Shown here piece after piece: positions 1 to 11,820 of a stretch of 64,000 nt of DNA. The stretch comes from Hemerocallis citrina. Lineage: Eukaryota > Streptophyta > Magnoliopsida > Asparagales > Asphodelaceae. The notes below the pieces were generated by a model. It was not told the DNA's origin. It did not search any database and saw nothing but the letters and a program-made list of their open reading frames with translations. Location: the NCBI GenBank assembly GCA_017893485.1, contig JACEHZ010000211.1, positions 620,001 to 684,000 of the forward strand, read 5' to 3'. Position 1 is the first letter of the stretch. Each line of letters starts with the position of its first letter. A program made the position numbers and the translations under genes.

Positions 1-13
1 CTCACTTTATCTC

Positions 14-106
<93 letters not shown>

Positions 107-200
107 GACCATAGCCACACTCACTTTATCTCGAATATATATATATATATATATATAATAAGAGCATAGCCACACTCACTTTATCTCGAATATATATTAA
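1..200. repeat. AT / TAA microsatellites with repeated flank
   Basis: An (AT)n tract at about 16-60 runs into (TAA)n at 61-106, and a second (AT)n tract lies at about 134-157. The flank CTCACTTTATCTCGAATA occurs three times (starting at 1, 120 and 175), so the microsatellite and flank were duplicated together. The tract lies at the 3' end of the minus-strand SINE next to it, where A/T-rich tails are expected. Confidence 0.85.
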
Positions 201-204
201 TTGA

Positions 205-310
205 AGATGTTTTTGTGCAAACGAGATTCGAACTTCTAAACTCTTACTCTCCAGCGAAGATGCTTATCACTGGACTACAAGCGGAGATGCTTATCACTGG
301 GCTACAATGA
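205..310 (-). mobile_element. tRNA-derived SINE with duplicated A-box unit
   Basis: Read on the minus strand there is a pol III A-box-like TAGCCCAGTGATAAGC (from 306 down) and a B-box-like GTTCGAATCTCG (near 223-234), followed by an AT-rich tail. This is the internal promoter layout of plant tRNA-derived SINEs. The A-box segment is present as two 27-bp tandem copies (254-280 and 281-307). No tRNA acceptor pairing or CCA end is seen, so it is not a functional tRNA gene. Confidence 0.6.
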
Positions 311-1014
311 CACTTGCTATCTTATATCAGTTGATTCTTAATATGATTAATAAACATTAAGTATTTATGTTTTTATCAGATAACAACATGAAATAAATTA
401 TCAGGTACGTAATCTAACTACTTGCATCTTTAATGGCCTAAAAAATTATCTTAATTTCATTTCAGTATGAATTCATAGTCACAAGTTATTAGTATAGTAT
501 CATTTGCATTGTTCCTGCGTGGCTTATTTAGTTATTTTAGCCTTTATAAGTAAGTTCATATATATCGTGACCCTCATCTCTAATCTCAATCTCTAATCTC
601 TAATCTCTAATATTATAATGGGAGAGTTGGGATTGTCATTTGTAGAAAATCTATAATATGTTGACATGCATTCAACTATCTAATCTCAACCATTCATTTT
701 TAAGTGGGGATTATGTTAACCATTCATTTACTCAACTGTTGTTAGTTACCATAATATTCTCAATGTTCAAATTTATTAACGTCATAATTATTTACAAAAG
801 TGTCACCCATATAAATAAAAGTTTATGCCACTAGGGATAATTTGTAACGAGTATGTGATAAGTAAAGGAAGGTCTTAGGTTCGAGGCCAGATTACGTCTT
901 ATTTCTTACTATATAAAAAAATTTAATTAGAAAGTGCATCGTATGTGCAGATTACTTGTATTTTATAAAGAAGCAAATCTGCATATTTATAACTACATTC
1001 AACCACCCAACCCT
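311..1014. other. AT-rich region without recognisable gene
   Basis: AT-rich sequence without a supported reading frame. A lone B-box-like GGTTCGAGGCC (878-888) could mark another degenerate SINE, but no convincing A box lies upstream. A CTCTAATCTCTAAT short repeat is at 572-609. Confidence 0.5.
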
Positions 1015-1326
1015 ATTTCAGCTTAAAATCAGGATTTTGAGTCTGAGGCCACATACAACCAGTTATTTTTAAGAAAACCAAAACCCTAACTCAGTTCATA
1101 AAGAGTCCATTTTGTTCGTTTCTTTTTCCCTCTTGGCAAATGTTTCACACTGATACATTTAACCTCTACTATTTCAGCTTAAAATCAGGATTTTGAGTCT
1201 GAGGCCACATACAACCAGTTATTTTAAAGAAAACCAAAACCCTAACTCAGTTCATAAAGAGTCCATTTTGTTCTTTTCTTTTTCCCTCTTGTTAAATGTT
1301 TCACACTGATACATTTAACCTCTACT
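1015..1326. repeat. 156-bp tandem duplication
   Basis: Two head-to-tail copies, 1015-1170 and 1171-1326, begin ATTTCAGCTTAAAATC and end AACCTCTACTA. Only a few substitutions separate them, so the duplication is fairly recent. No coding content is apparent. Confidence 0.9.
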
Positions 1327-2239
1327 ATAATGCAATCTCGGCTTGACTGACTGAAACAAGAGGCAGCCTTTAGCAAACGGAATCGGGTGATAAATTGCAC
1401 CAGAAAATAATCCTGTAAGATAATATACATTTTACAATCTGTATTTCTTTTACAATTTAACCCTCAGGCTTGCATGCTTGCATGCGAGATCTCCCACCAT
1501 TTTGAAGAACAAACACATAAAAGGACCGGCCCTGGGCCTGTATGGACGCACAAGGCCCACGGTCACACAGGGCCCAATAATGAGGAGGCCGGTTGGACAT
1601 CAGATATAATTAATAGAGATTTTATTCTAATTTTAGCACAAAAGTTAGTCTGTCTAAGTGGTTAAAGGGATAGACATTAAAATTAATTGGTTCGGGTTCG
1701 GAACCATTCTATTGACTATTTGTTTTCATTATATATATACACACACTTGTATATAAAGTTTTTAATGATTTCTATATTGTTATTTTCGTTAATAATTGAG
1801 ATTGAATTAATACGTGAAGTTTTTTTAACCGTGCATTTCTTGCGTACATTTATATTATTTCGTCTTAATTGATGAGACGATTAATTCATGATATCGATTA
1901 GGTCGTCTCAGATATTGGAGTCTCCAATGATATATAATTTGAAAGTAATTTTTCAAATGAATTCATATAAAAAATTTAAAATATAGAATGTACGAGACTC
2001 ATATTTTCCAACCGAATTTGTATTATATATATATGATATCAAAATCAAAATAAAGTAAAATTAGTATTAGAATATTTAAAGAAGAACCATTTTTTCCTTT
2101 CTGCACAAGGCCCTATAAATCTCAGGACCGGCTCCAATCCACTTCACTTTGTAAGATTTTTGGTGTGGATTCTGAGGGTTGGTATGAATCCATTTGGCTA
2201 CCCCGTTTCCATCTCTAGAACAACCAGTGACTTCTCTTT
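1327..2239. other. non-coding region, possible degenerate TIR element
   Basis: No gene is supported. Two GC-rich segments face each other as imperfect inverted repeats: GGACCGGCCCTGGGC at 1523 and, reverse-complemented, GGAGCCGGTCCTGAG ending at 2135. They might be the ends of a non-autonomous DNA transposon of about 610 bp, but no target duplication is visible. The interior is AT-rich with an (AC/AT) microsatellite near 1725-1745. Confidence 0.3.
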
Positions 2240-2254
2240 GTTAAGTATTTCTTT

Positions 2255-2975
2255 TTGCAGCAATCATTGAGACCCACAGTCAAAGGAATTATAGATCCCA
2301 TCTCTATTCTACAATATGCGGATGATACTCTTATGTTCGGGAAAGCCACGGAGGAGAAAGCGATCATAGTAGGTCTCCTGATTAGGTGTTTTGAAGCATG
2401 GTCATGGATGAGGATCAACGCGTCTAAAAGTTGTGTCATCCCTATTAGTGAGGAGAATTCCATCCCTATCTCGTCGATCAGAGAGTTATTAGGGTGCGCT
2501 GTGGGAACGTTCCCTGTAACATATTTGGGAATGACATTGAGACCGGGAGCATTAATACGGGAGGACTGGATGCAGTTAATTGAAAAAATTGGGAAAAGGC
2601 TGGCTGGATGGAAAGGTTGATTCCTATCGATGTGAGGAAGATTGATACTTATTAACTTTGTTCTAAGCTGTATCCCAATTTATATGATGTCAATGTACGC
2701 ACTTCCGAAATGGGTCATCAACAAAATCGATCGACTCAGGAAAAGATTTATGTGGAAAGGTGCAGGTGATAGTGGCAAAGGAGTTCACCTTATCCAATAG
2801 GGTAGAGTATGTAAACGGAAGGAGTTTGGAGGCCTGGGCATTTTAGATTTAAGAGCAATGAACACGGCACTTCTTTGTAAGTGGTGGTGGAAGATGAGGA
2901 ATAAAAGAAAATTTTGGTGGTGCAAGTCTTTAGACTCCTATAAGAAAAGGAAGAAATTCAGATTTAGAGGAGTAA
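2255..2975 (+). pseudogene. LINE reverse transcriptase fragment
   Basis: The open stretch 2255-2620 contains LQYADDTLMFG, the YADD catalytic core of LINE reverse transcriptases, followed by the conserved region with NASKS and VTYLGMTLRPG. After a frame break near 2615 the usual downstream block is readable: LINFVLSCIPIYMMSMYALP, then KWVINKIDRLRKRFMWKG and FGGLGILDLRAMNTALLCKW. Everything upstream of YADD (endonuclease, fingers) is absent. The breaks make it a pseudogene; identity as plant L1-type RT is secure. Confidence 0.85.
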
Positions 2976-2999
2976 GAGGATAAGGAAAGGCTTCACCTG

Positions 3000-3985
3000 T
3001 CTGGAAGGGAGTGGCTAGAGTAGGAACGATTTACCATGACAATATGACATGCAGGATCGGGAACGGAAAAAATACAAGATTTTGGATGGACAAGTGGTGC
3101 GGAAACAATACCCTGATTAGTCTTTTCCCAGCATCGGCTTTAGTCACTGTCAACACCGACTCGCTTGTGGAAGATGTGTGGTGTAATCAAGTCCTGACAC
3201 TAGACGTCCACCAGAATCTTAATCATGAATCTGTAGATCAACTTCAGAATCTCAACACATATATTAGAACCGAAGGACGGTACACTAATGATATCGAAGA
3301 CGAAAGGAGGTGGAATCTAGATTCAATGTCATATTTCACTGTCAAATCTATGTATAAGTGGCTTAATAATGGGGGTCTGTGAAATAAGGAGTGTGACATT
3401 ATCTGGGCGAAAGGGGTTCCATTGAAGATTCAAATATTTCTATGGCTAGTTATGAATGACGCAATCCTTACAAAGACAAATCTAAAAAAATGGAACATGA
3501 TCATTAATACTACCTGTGACAGGTGCAACCAAGATGAAGAAGACACAAATCACTTGCTTTTCAGTTATCCTAGAGCTAGAATAATTTGGGAGATTGTGAG
3601 TCTAGGTTTTGGGGATACTTTGTGTCCTAGATCGAGTTCTGAGGTTTGGGAAACTATCAGATTAGATAGAATTAAGGAAGATGATAGATCGGTTTGAGAT
3701 ATCACTGTGGTTGCCACTATGTGGGGCTTGTGTCTTGATCGAAATAAATTTTGTTTCCATCAGATTAATCATAGAATTTCATTTCTGATGCATAAGATTT
3801 ACTCCCTTATTTACAATTGGACTGTTATAACAGGTGGAAAGAAGAGACCGCGCATCGATGAGGTGGAGTATCTGACAGAGCAGGGTTGGGCAGTGGACGA
3901 TTGTATCTGTATCTGTATCTGTATCTTTACTTTATTTTGCTCATTTAGGTCGTTGACCTTCACTTTGCATTTCCGTAGACTTTGA
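3000..3985 (+). pseudogene. LINE zf-RVT (zinc-binding) C-terminal domain
   Basis: Three consecutive frames (3011-3382, 3422-3697, 3707-3985) carry the C-terminal signature of plant L1-type ORF2: an IGNGKNTRFWMDKW block, then KIQIFLWLVMNDAILTKTNL and CDRCNQDEEDTNHLLFSYP. The last matches the CX2C...H zinc-binding pattern of zf-RVT (PF13966). In-frame stops at 3380-3382 and 3695-3697 break it. The final ORF runs into the (TGTATC)n repeat, so its end is not informative. Confidence 0.8.
3902..3926 (+). repeat. (TGTATC)n microsatellite
   Basis: Four copies of TGTATC in the 3' region of the LINE. Short tandem repeats near the 3' end are common in plant LINEs. Confidence 0.9.
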
Positions 3986-4084
3986 GTAATGGACTCTGTA
4001 CGTAATATGTGGTTGGAACTTCTTTATTTTGTTAATTAATCATTAATGAAGCGATGACGTTAGTCATCTTTTATTATAAAAAAA

Positions 4085-4722
4085 TCACTGAGCCCCAGAA
4101 AGAGAGAATAGTAAAGAAAAATTAGATGAGAATTGAGGCATTTTCATTCAATTATGATTCAAGAAACTTTGAACAGATGATTCACAAGAGAATGCTATCA
4201 GGTAATCAGGGCATGAACACTTGTACTATGAGTTACTTATCTAAGTTGGTTCTGCTGTCATATTCAAATATAAATAGAAGAAAAAATGAACTAAATGTTC
4301 AACAAAAATGAGCAAATTATCAATAAAAATGTATATTATGTTCAATGGGAAGTTCAATAAATCAATGAACGACGACCATAAATCTCTACAAATTGCACAA
4401 AAAAATAGACTTCATATACAGTTTCCCAGTCTTATAACGCAAGAATGAAAACGATTATCGTATAACTCTACAAATAGCAGAAGACTATAATTCTATAGAT
4501 CACTTGGTAAAAAAAAAAAACTTACATTGAGTTAAGAATACCGAAAGGCACAAAGAATGAGTATGTTTTTTTTAATGCACATAACTATGAGAGTTTGCAT
4601 AGGACAAAGTGTGGCGACTGACCCTGTAATTTAGTGATCATGTACAACAGGGATATAGTCTCCAATTTGGGATGGTAAACAAACATTAGTAGAATACCAC
4701 CAAATTAAACAAAATAGTATAC
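4085..4722. other. non-coding region, nothing recognised
   Basis: Between the LINE tail and element A I see AT-rich sequence with only short chance reading frames and no repeat structure. The last bases (ATAAC, 4723-4727) are the left target duplication of element A. Confidence 0.5.
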
Positions 4723-4727
4723 ATAAC

Positions 4728-5323
4728 TGATGATGGTAAAAATCACAGCAGATCAGAGCCGTAAGATCCCTGCACGGATCTCAAAGCGTCCACAGGCATA
4801 TTAGCCATCACAGGCCTATTTCACAGGCCTGAGCCCACTCCAAAACGTGGGCTTCTCTCAAGCCCATAAAAAGTGATAGGCTATGCCCACTAAGAGAGAC
4901 ACCCAGCCCATGTGGGCTAGGAGTCAAATCTCTTATCCCCTAATATCTTATCTCTTCAATGGTCACGATTCGATCTCTAGAATGTCTCTCAGGCCTATAA
5001 ATACCCCTCCCCCTCTTCAGTCACCAGGTAATCAACAATTCATCAGTTTTCACTCTCTTACTCTCTCTCTCTTTCTGGTTCTGACTTGAGCGTCGGAGGG
5101 TCTGTCGCCAGGGCCACCCCCTGGTGTTTCAGGCGTTTTGCAGGTCTGTCGACCGCATCATTCACCGTTGAATTCAGATCGCAGGAGGTCAATCAACGAT
5201 TCAGATTCATTCTCAGGAGCCCGAACAGTTTATAACGGCCAGGTCACAGGTTTGACTTTTAGTAGTGTCCTTCATTTATTAACTCACTATCTGTTTGCTC
5301 ACACACCGAAATAAGCAGCAACA
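4728..5323 (+). repeat. Element A 5' LTR
   Basis: Starts TGATGATGGTAAAAATCACA and ends GCAGCAACA, followed at once by the primer-site sequence. Contains CTATAAATACCCC and a CT-rich leader. Matched by the 3' LTR at 25989, which retains about 30 bp (near 26204-26250) deleted here, and by the two LTRs of element B in reverse orientation. Confidence 0.92.
4996..5003 (+). promoter_or_regulatory. TATA box of element A 5' LTR
   Basis: TATAAATA within GGCCTATAAATACCCC, followed by a pyrimidine-rich stretch. The equivalent in the 3' LTR is at 26289-26296. The position about 270 bp into the LTR fits a U3/R boundary just downstream. Confidence 0.65.
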
Positions 5324-5345
5324 GATTGGTGCCGTCTGTGGGAAA
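5324..5345 (+). promoter_or_regulatory. Element A primer-binding-site region
   Basis: GATTGGTGCCGTCTGTGGG directly follows the LTR end. TGGTGCCGTCTGTGGG at this position is a recurring feature of plant gypsy elements of this style. I do not assign the tRNA. Element B has the same sequence with minor changes at 35341-35362 (minus). Confidence 0.65.
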
Positions 5346-5371
5346 CCACTGCACAAGTCAAACTTTTCTCC

Positions 5372-6919
5372 ATGCCACCAATACTAAGAGGAGGGGCCTT
5401 CAGCCGTCGCACCAACTCTCTTCGTCAGCCAACTCTGGTTCCTCCTATGGAAGATCATATTCCTCCTCAACAGCAGCCCCTGGAGCCTAATCATGATCCT
5501 GTCAATGGAGAGGCACCGGGGGGCTCCCGACAGAACCATCCTGAACAACATCCTCACAACGACCGCATCTCGGTCCACAACGCCTCGACTGATTCAATGT
5601 ATACACGAGGCCCACAGGGATCTAGAAATCTCCACCAGATCAGAGGCGACCTGCGAATAAGACTGAACGAGAGGCGCGCTCGATCTGAGGCCTCCCGTTC
5701 AGCACATCAAGCAAGCCAAAGAGCCCAGCATTCTGGAAAAATATCAATGCAATCCTCCTCTCACAAGGGGCAGCCAGCTAGGGGAAACCCGACGTAGGAT
5801 GATCAAAGGCAACCTGGGCAGAACAGAGATCGAAATTCACCGGTCACCAGGGCCGAGCTTGATCAATTCAAATGTGACATTCTCCATGCTCTCCAAGGAA
5901 CTCAAGCTCAGAGCCTTCCCCTGAACGAAGGACCACCGACTCAACTGAATCCCAAAAGAAGGACGATCAAGTCCTCGGCCGAATCCAAGAGGTAGAGAAA
6001 ATGTCTTGAACAAATGAAGAATGAGGGGAGCCACTCCAACAGGGCCTACCGCCCTAGTCGACCTCCGTTCAGCCGAACTATTCTCGATGCACCTATTCCA
6101 AGGGGGTTCAAGGCTCCTCAATTCGAATCTTATGATGGGGAATCAGACCCAATAGACCATATCAAGAGCTTTAAAATGCTCATGATGGTCTATAATGCCA
6201 CCGATGCACTCATGTGTCGGACATTTTCCGCTACACTGAAAGGATCAGCTAGGGAATGGTATTCATGTCTGAAACTCGAGTCCATACTTTCCTTCGATCA
6301 GTTTGAAGAACTCTTCATCGCACACTTCGTTACTAGCCGGAGAACTGAAAAGGCTAGTATCTCCCTGCTAGAACTGAAGCAAAAAGATGGAGAATTGCTA
6401 AAAGACTTTTTCAAGTGATTCACAGCAGAAGTGAGATCAATTTCCTCTCTTGACTCCTCAGTGGCAGCTGCTACCTTCTACCACAACGTCAGGCATAAAG
6501 AGCTAAAAGCATTCATCGCCAAGAGGCCACCGCCCGATTTCACAGAATTCCTAGAACGGAGTGAGAAGTACATCAGAGTTGAGGAAGCTCTCAACCCTCC
6601 AAACAAGAAAGAATCACTCTTTGGGAACAAACGGAAGAGCCGAACTGAGGAAATCCCCAAAAAGTTTCAGAAAAACGGCACAGGACTGCATCGCCCTCCT
6701 CCTCCGCCTCGCTTCGAAAAGTTTACTCCTCTAAATGCAAGTACATCTACCATTTTCATGGCATTAGAGAATTATGGGATAGTCCGTCCTTCTTACAGGA
6801 TGACGACACCCGGAAAGAAAGGAGACAAAAGCCTATGGTGCGCCTTTGACAAAGGCCACGGACATACAATTGATAATTGCAAAGCCCTTAAACAAGAAAT
6901 TGTGGACCTAATTCAATGA
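5372..6919 (+). pseudogene. gag: gag of element A (nonsense-mutated)
   Basis: One reading phase runs from the ATG at 5372 without any frameshift but with in-frame stops at 5795 (TAG), 5993 (TAG), 6416 (TGA) and 6917 (TGA). The N-terminus is Pro/Gln/Arg-rich and low-complexity. From about 6080 a Retrotrans_gag-type domain follows (IPRGFKAPQFESYDGESDP, then the LKGSAREWY block, then LSFDQFEELFIAHF). The zinc-knuckle-like segment near 6838-6880 reads WCAFDKGHGHTIDNC; the expected first His is Asp here. Gag forms the virus-like particle in the cytoplasm. The stop at 6416 falls where sister proteins have Arg (KRF), so it is probably a CGA-to-TGA transition. Confidence 0.85.
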
Positions 6920-9010
6920 TGCTAACTATCTCAATTTTTCCAACGAAACAACAACGCTGAAAACCCTCCACCACGGGGGGCTAACAAGCATTCTAAAAGA
7001 CCCTCTGAATCCAGAGATTCTGAACATATGGCCATTTTGCACATCATCCATGGCGGGCCCATGGGGGGAGATTCTAACTCCTCTCGTAAAGCTTTTGTAA
7101 GAGAGGTTAATTCGGTTCATAATGCTCCACTCCCGAAGGGTTTGGGCCTCTCAGTCTCCTTCTCTAACAAAGATCTCGAGGGTGTCAAAATGCCTCATTG
7201 CGATGCACTAGTTATCAATATAGGCATGGCAAACCACGAGGTACGACGTATCCTCGTTGACAATGACAGTTCCATGAACATCCTGTTCATGGCCACGTTC
7301 GATGCACTGAAGCTCTCCCGGGATTGTCTCAAGCCAGTCAGCTATACCCTTCATGGCTTCTCGGGTGCACCTGTCCAAGTTGAGGGAATTGTCGCACTCG
7401 ACGTAACAGTAGGGAAAGCACCAGCAACTCGGATAGAGTCCTTAGATTTTCTTGTATTCGATGTTAAATCCGCATACAATGTCATATTCGGCTGTCCAGG
7501 ACTAGCAGCCTTCTGATGGAACTGAGATGAATCCCAGGACTACGGATTGGTGTGCGTATCGATCGTTAAAAATTTAAACAGATTGCTTAATTGTGATCTA
7601 ACCCTATACAGCGGAAACTAGGGTTCACAAAGTATACCTGCGGTGAGAAGAAGAAGACAGCGACCCCAAGATCTTCTGCACGTATTCCTTCCTCGGGTTG
7701 GACGTCGTGTGGGCGACGATCTCCCAACCTTTCTCCCTTGGCTGACCTCTTTTTCTCTCCTTACATGATACACGAGATTTGAGAAAAAATTTTTATATTT
7801 CAGATTGTCTATGACGGCCAGAGAAATAGAGGATATATATAAGGCTACGGCAGGGACCATGAGGAGAAATTAGGGTTAGGTCTCCTAACGGATCTGGGTA
7901 TCCCGTGTTCAGCCCGAACACACAACCCAGGCCCATTAACAATAGCTCGGTCCACTAAGGAGCTATTGTTGCACTACCTTCCTAATCCCAAATTATATTT
8001 ATGGGCTCCTTTTATTATATGCTCATTGAGCTCCCCATGTTAAGATATCGAATGTCCGTCGATCAAATTAAGTTACTGACAACTATATTGATCAACATCT
8101 TATATCCTTAAGTAGTACCACTCAACTTTATTTGTCATGTCGGATGTAATCCACCTGCAGGGTTTACATGACAATCCTTATGAGCTCCTTAAGGGGACAT
8201 CATCAACCCGACGTATCGGGACATGGATTCCTTTTACAATCAACAGCCCATCATACATACAATGCTATTACCCAATTCATAGAGGTTGTTGATCCATAAT
8301 GAATCTCACTCTTTTATGAGTCAAAGTAATGCACACTGCATATACATGTCTGTTATTATATCTGGATTAAGAGCATAAGCATCCATAATAACAGAGGTAT
8401 TTGTTCTCTTTTATAGTCAGTACAAAGAGAACAACCTCAAGTGGTCCTGTTCAATACACACAAAGTGTACTAGTGTAAACCTATAGTCAAGATAGACTAA
8501 TACCAGAATACACTACAACCTTTCCAATGGATTGTCCAAGTCCGTCTAGGTTGTGAACTATTTATATATTCCATAGGGAACTGATAATATGATCTTCTGT
8601 GTGTCACGTCACACCATATTATCAACCTTATAGAATATCAGACACTTGCATTAATATTATAATAAACACAATATGCAAATATATGCCCATATGATTCTCA
8701 TTCAAAAAAATAAGGAAATAAAGTTAATACAAAAGTGATGCTTTCAGTATATAACCCTAACACCTTCCACGCTGTCGCTTCCGCGTTCCATATGAAAATG
8801 AAATTTCCGACAACAGCAGGCGTGGGCCAAGTAGTAGGAAGCCAACAAGCGGCACACGCATGTTACACTACTACAATGGGGGGCTCGGTTCTCCCTCTCC
8901 ATGCTAAAGAACTACTACAGGAAATAATCATTGCGTCACAAAGCCAGCAAGCGGGCTCGAAGCCGCTACACTGGGCAGCCAAACCGGGAATTTTCGAAGC
9001 CGTCAAATAA
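6920..9010 (+). pseudogene. protease-region frame of element A, split by a solo LTR
   Basis: This continues the gag phase. It includes HCDALVINIGMANHEVRRIL and then VDNDSSMNILFMATF, which corresponds to the DNGSS/DTGSS active-site block of plant gypsy aspartic proteases; the Gly is Asp here, and sister B has ENGSS. The frame ends at GLAAF (7513), where the solo LTR 7514-8762 is inserted. It resumes exactly in phase after the duplicated CCTTC as HAVASAFHMKMKFPTTAGV, stopping at 9010. No reverse transcriptase motif follows in A or in B. Confidence 0.75.
7514..8762 (-). mobile_element. solo LTR of a Ty1/copia-type element
   Basis: A 1249-bp insertion bounded by TG...CA and a perfect CCTTC duplication (7509-7513 and 8763-8767). 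Removing the insert and one CCTTC restores the element A frame, which B shows uninterrupted. Read on the minus strand it starts TGTTAGGGTTATATACTG and ends CAGTTCCATCA. No primer site, polypurine tract or coding region is inside, hence solo LTR. A candidate TATA (minus, CTTATATATATCC) lies near 7832-7845. Assignment to copia is from overall LTR style only. Confidence 0.9.
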
Positions 9011-10440
9011 CTTCCTCCCACCTCCAGCTACATCCTCACCAGAAACCAACAGTCCACTCAACTCCCTCACCCGAAGTCGTGCCACTCAGTCATGATAAAC
9101 AATCAATCTTGCCTAAGCATGTCAGTCCATCAGAACATTCTGCTGTCTCCGAGCAGGACAACGCGGGTGTCCCCTAGAAATAGGCAAGTCCAGACAAGGT
9201 CTACCAAGTTATTTGCTTGACAGCTCACCAACTTGAAGACCCGGGGGGCAGGGATGTGTTAGTATGGACTTCAAGTGAGCAACACTCTATGGAGTACAAC
9301 GAGAGTGTTTGAAACACGCTCTCCTATTTTTTGCAGAAATTTTAAGATTTTGTAAAAAAGGCCAGCCACTAGAGCAGCCATTTAGTTTTTCTTTCAATAA
9401 GAACCGCCATTACTAAAGAGGCAAAGCATGTAATAAGGGCCAACCATTAGAGCAACCCCTCTAGTTTATTCTTTAATAAAGATTAGCCAGTTTATTTCAT
9501 TACATCTTGGTCAATTGAGAAAAGCAAACAATGAGCTAAAAACGCCCAACTCATATTCAAAAGTGGTGCTAAACACTCGTTACAAGCTTTCGACAATGCA
9601 AGTTTGGAATCCAGAACTCGAGAGTTGCAGCGTGCAAACATGCACGTTTAGAACACAACCCACCGATCGATCTGTTCCTGCAACTAGTTGAACTCCCTTG
9701 GAGGCTCTGAAACAGCCAGTTGTGTGCCACACTTACACACTTAAGCAGCACCAAACACTCGTTGCGAGTCTCCCTGTAAGACGGATTCGGAGTCCATACC
9801 CATGGCTCGACAGAGACTCTAACAATTTGAAATAATGCAAATTCACAGTGCACTTCGCTATTCGATCTGCTCCTACAATCCGTTAACGCCTTGATGAACG
9901 GTTCGGAGTCCATGTTCATTGTTCAAAAGAGACTGTAAATTTTCAAAGAAGCAAGTTCAGAGTGCGCTTTGCCATTCGATGTGCTCCTGCAACCTGTTAA
10001 TACTTAAACTAACAAGTTCGGAACTCATGTTCATGGTTCAAAGTTATTCTCGCAACGTGTAATCACATACGTTCAGAGTTTAACTCACCATTCGATCTGT
10101 TCCTGCAACTAGTTAAATTCCCTCAACAACAGATTAAGAGGTCCAAAATCATGGATCGAAGTTACCCTAGAAACACTTGTAAAAAGCCATGCCTGGAGTT
10201 ATCCTTACAACTAGCTGGGTACAGGGCGGAAAAGCTTTCAACTCCGTCATACACCATCGACAGCTCTTTAAGCTATACGCAACAAACTTGAGGCCCTGTT
10301 ATTTAGCGACAAAGAACCCGTTGATAACCCCTCAACCACGACAACAAGGACTAAGCACGTAAAGAGAGTTGTAGAATTATCACAAGTCCATAATTTCATA
10401 TTCAGCAGTACTACAAATATTTACAAGTAAGAAGTCATCA
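9011..10440 (+). repeat. non-coding degenerate repeat block of element A
   Basis: No gene. From about 9540 a segment containing ATTCGATCTGTTCCTGCAAC (or a close variant) recurs at roughly 9654, 9848, 9970 and 10088, each preceded by a GGTTCGGAGTCCATG-like part. This makes a degenerate array with units of roughly 120-190 bp. The same block, reverse-complemented, fills about 31870-33080 of element B, so it is an ancestral part of the family. Repeated stops argue against coding. Confidence 0.7.
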
Positions 10441-11162
10441 GCCATACAATTTGATTTACAAGTCGTCCCTGCGACTTACTGGGCGAGGAACATTGTTCCT
10501 GAGAGACACGAGCCTCCCTGTAGAATGACTGACAGCCACCTCCTTTCCTTGGTTGCCAGCACCATGCACAGCAAATGTCGATCCCAGCGACTGTGACTGC
10601 TAACCAGCACACGCTGCGCATGACTTTCCACCAAACAAAGTCAAACTCAACAAAGTCGATGCTCCTCTCGAGGTGCCTATGGGATGTTGAAAGGGCACCA
10701 ACACTATTTGCACAGCTCTCCCGACACTCGACCCAGCTCCTTCTACCGTCGCGCTATCCTTCGCAACAGTCGTGGTGTCTTTCTTTGCTCCAACCAGCTG
10801 ATCCTCCCTAGAACCAACAACATGCGAGGTGCTTGCCATTCGCAACCCACCAAGCCTCGCCTGGAGGTGATATAGCTCCAAGTCCTTCTCAACAATTATC
10901 TCCTGAGTAAGGCGCATTCCCCAATGCTATTTTTTGTCACTTTCGAAGGCATTGGCAAGTTTGCCAGATGACTGGAATACATGAGTGCTAACTCACAATC
11001 CTGCTCAACTAGCACTGACTTAAGGTGAACGGACTCCAACCATTCCTCATCCGACTGAACACGCAAACGTTCAACCACCAACTCCGTTATGCGCAGTCGC
11101 TAGCGGAGGCGCTCCACCTCATCACTACGAGGATATTTATCGGATCCCACAGTCATCTGTCT
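10440..11162 (-). pseudogene. antisense coiled-coil-like coding remnant of element A
   Basis: On the minus strand the frames 10896-11081 and 10600-10917 join by a frameshift into a Glu/Leu/Arg-rich, heptad-like sequence. It includes LVVERLRVQSDEEWLESVHL and, after the break, RLTQEIIVEKDLELYHLQAR. Before element C was inserted, this segment lay about 260 bp downstream of the end of the antisense gene (21479). It may be a further exon or a second antisense gene. No domain was recognised. Confidence 0.4.
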
Positions 11163-11820
11163 GCAAGTGTTGTTGGAAATCTAGTACCTAAATTAATAGA
11201 TAAACTAGACACAAATTATAAAAAACCTCGCAAGTGCACGAATCGAATCGTAGTAATAGCAAGGGTCGATCCCACAGAGATTGTAGACTTCAACTAACTA
11301 ATCAATAGAAAATAATAAAAATCATAATGAGTTGTTTTAAAAGTCTAAAAGGAATAAAAAGATTAAAACTAAGAAGGAATTGTTGAATCACAAATATCTC
11401 TTGAATAGTTGGGTTGTTGATCTCCACCAATAGTTAGTAATGCTAATTTGCCTTCTGAATTTACTTCCAATTACTCATGTTGTTCACTTCAAGGGCATGG
11501 TATCTACTCCTTAAAGTATTGTTTCCCTAAGCCAAGAATTAGGCATGGTATCTACTCTAATTCGTTTCTTTCCATAAGTATCTAGCAGGGTATCTACTAA
11601 GTTGTTCTTAAAGAAAACATAAGATCAGTGGAAACGAACAAACACTTAAAGTTCTAGAAATTGGTATCAGATCTAGATCCTCTAAGTTGATTGAACCAAG
11701 AACCCCTAAAGATTCCTTTGTTACAAATTATGGGCACGAGATTCGGTCGTCTCAATATGCTTCATATAACAGATTTAGATAAATGATAACATAAACTTGA
11801 TATTCTCACGTGCTGTATGT

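Larger units (their letters stand above)
2240..4084 (+). mobile_element. 5'-truncated LINE (plant L1-type), decayed
   Basis: A non-LTR retrotransposon remnant. It starts inside the reverse transcriptase, runs through the thumb/connection region and the zf-RVT zinc-binding domain, and ends in a short 3' UTR with a (TGTATC)n repeat and an A7 tail at 4078-4084. 5' truncation and a terminal A tail are typical of LINE insertion. Target duplications were not identified. The coding frame has stops and frameshifts, so it is dead. Confidence 0.85.

Noticed and set aside
215..307. tRNA gene
   Set aside because: A and B boxes are present but no cloverleaf with acceptor stem can be folded and the A box is duplicated; better explained as a SINE.
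1645..1705. second SINE with CTAAGTGGTTAAAGG and GGTTCGGAACC
   Set aside because: The B box deviates from consensus, no clear ends or tail; too weak to call.
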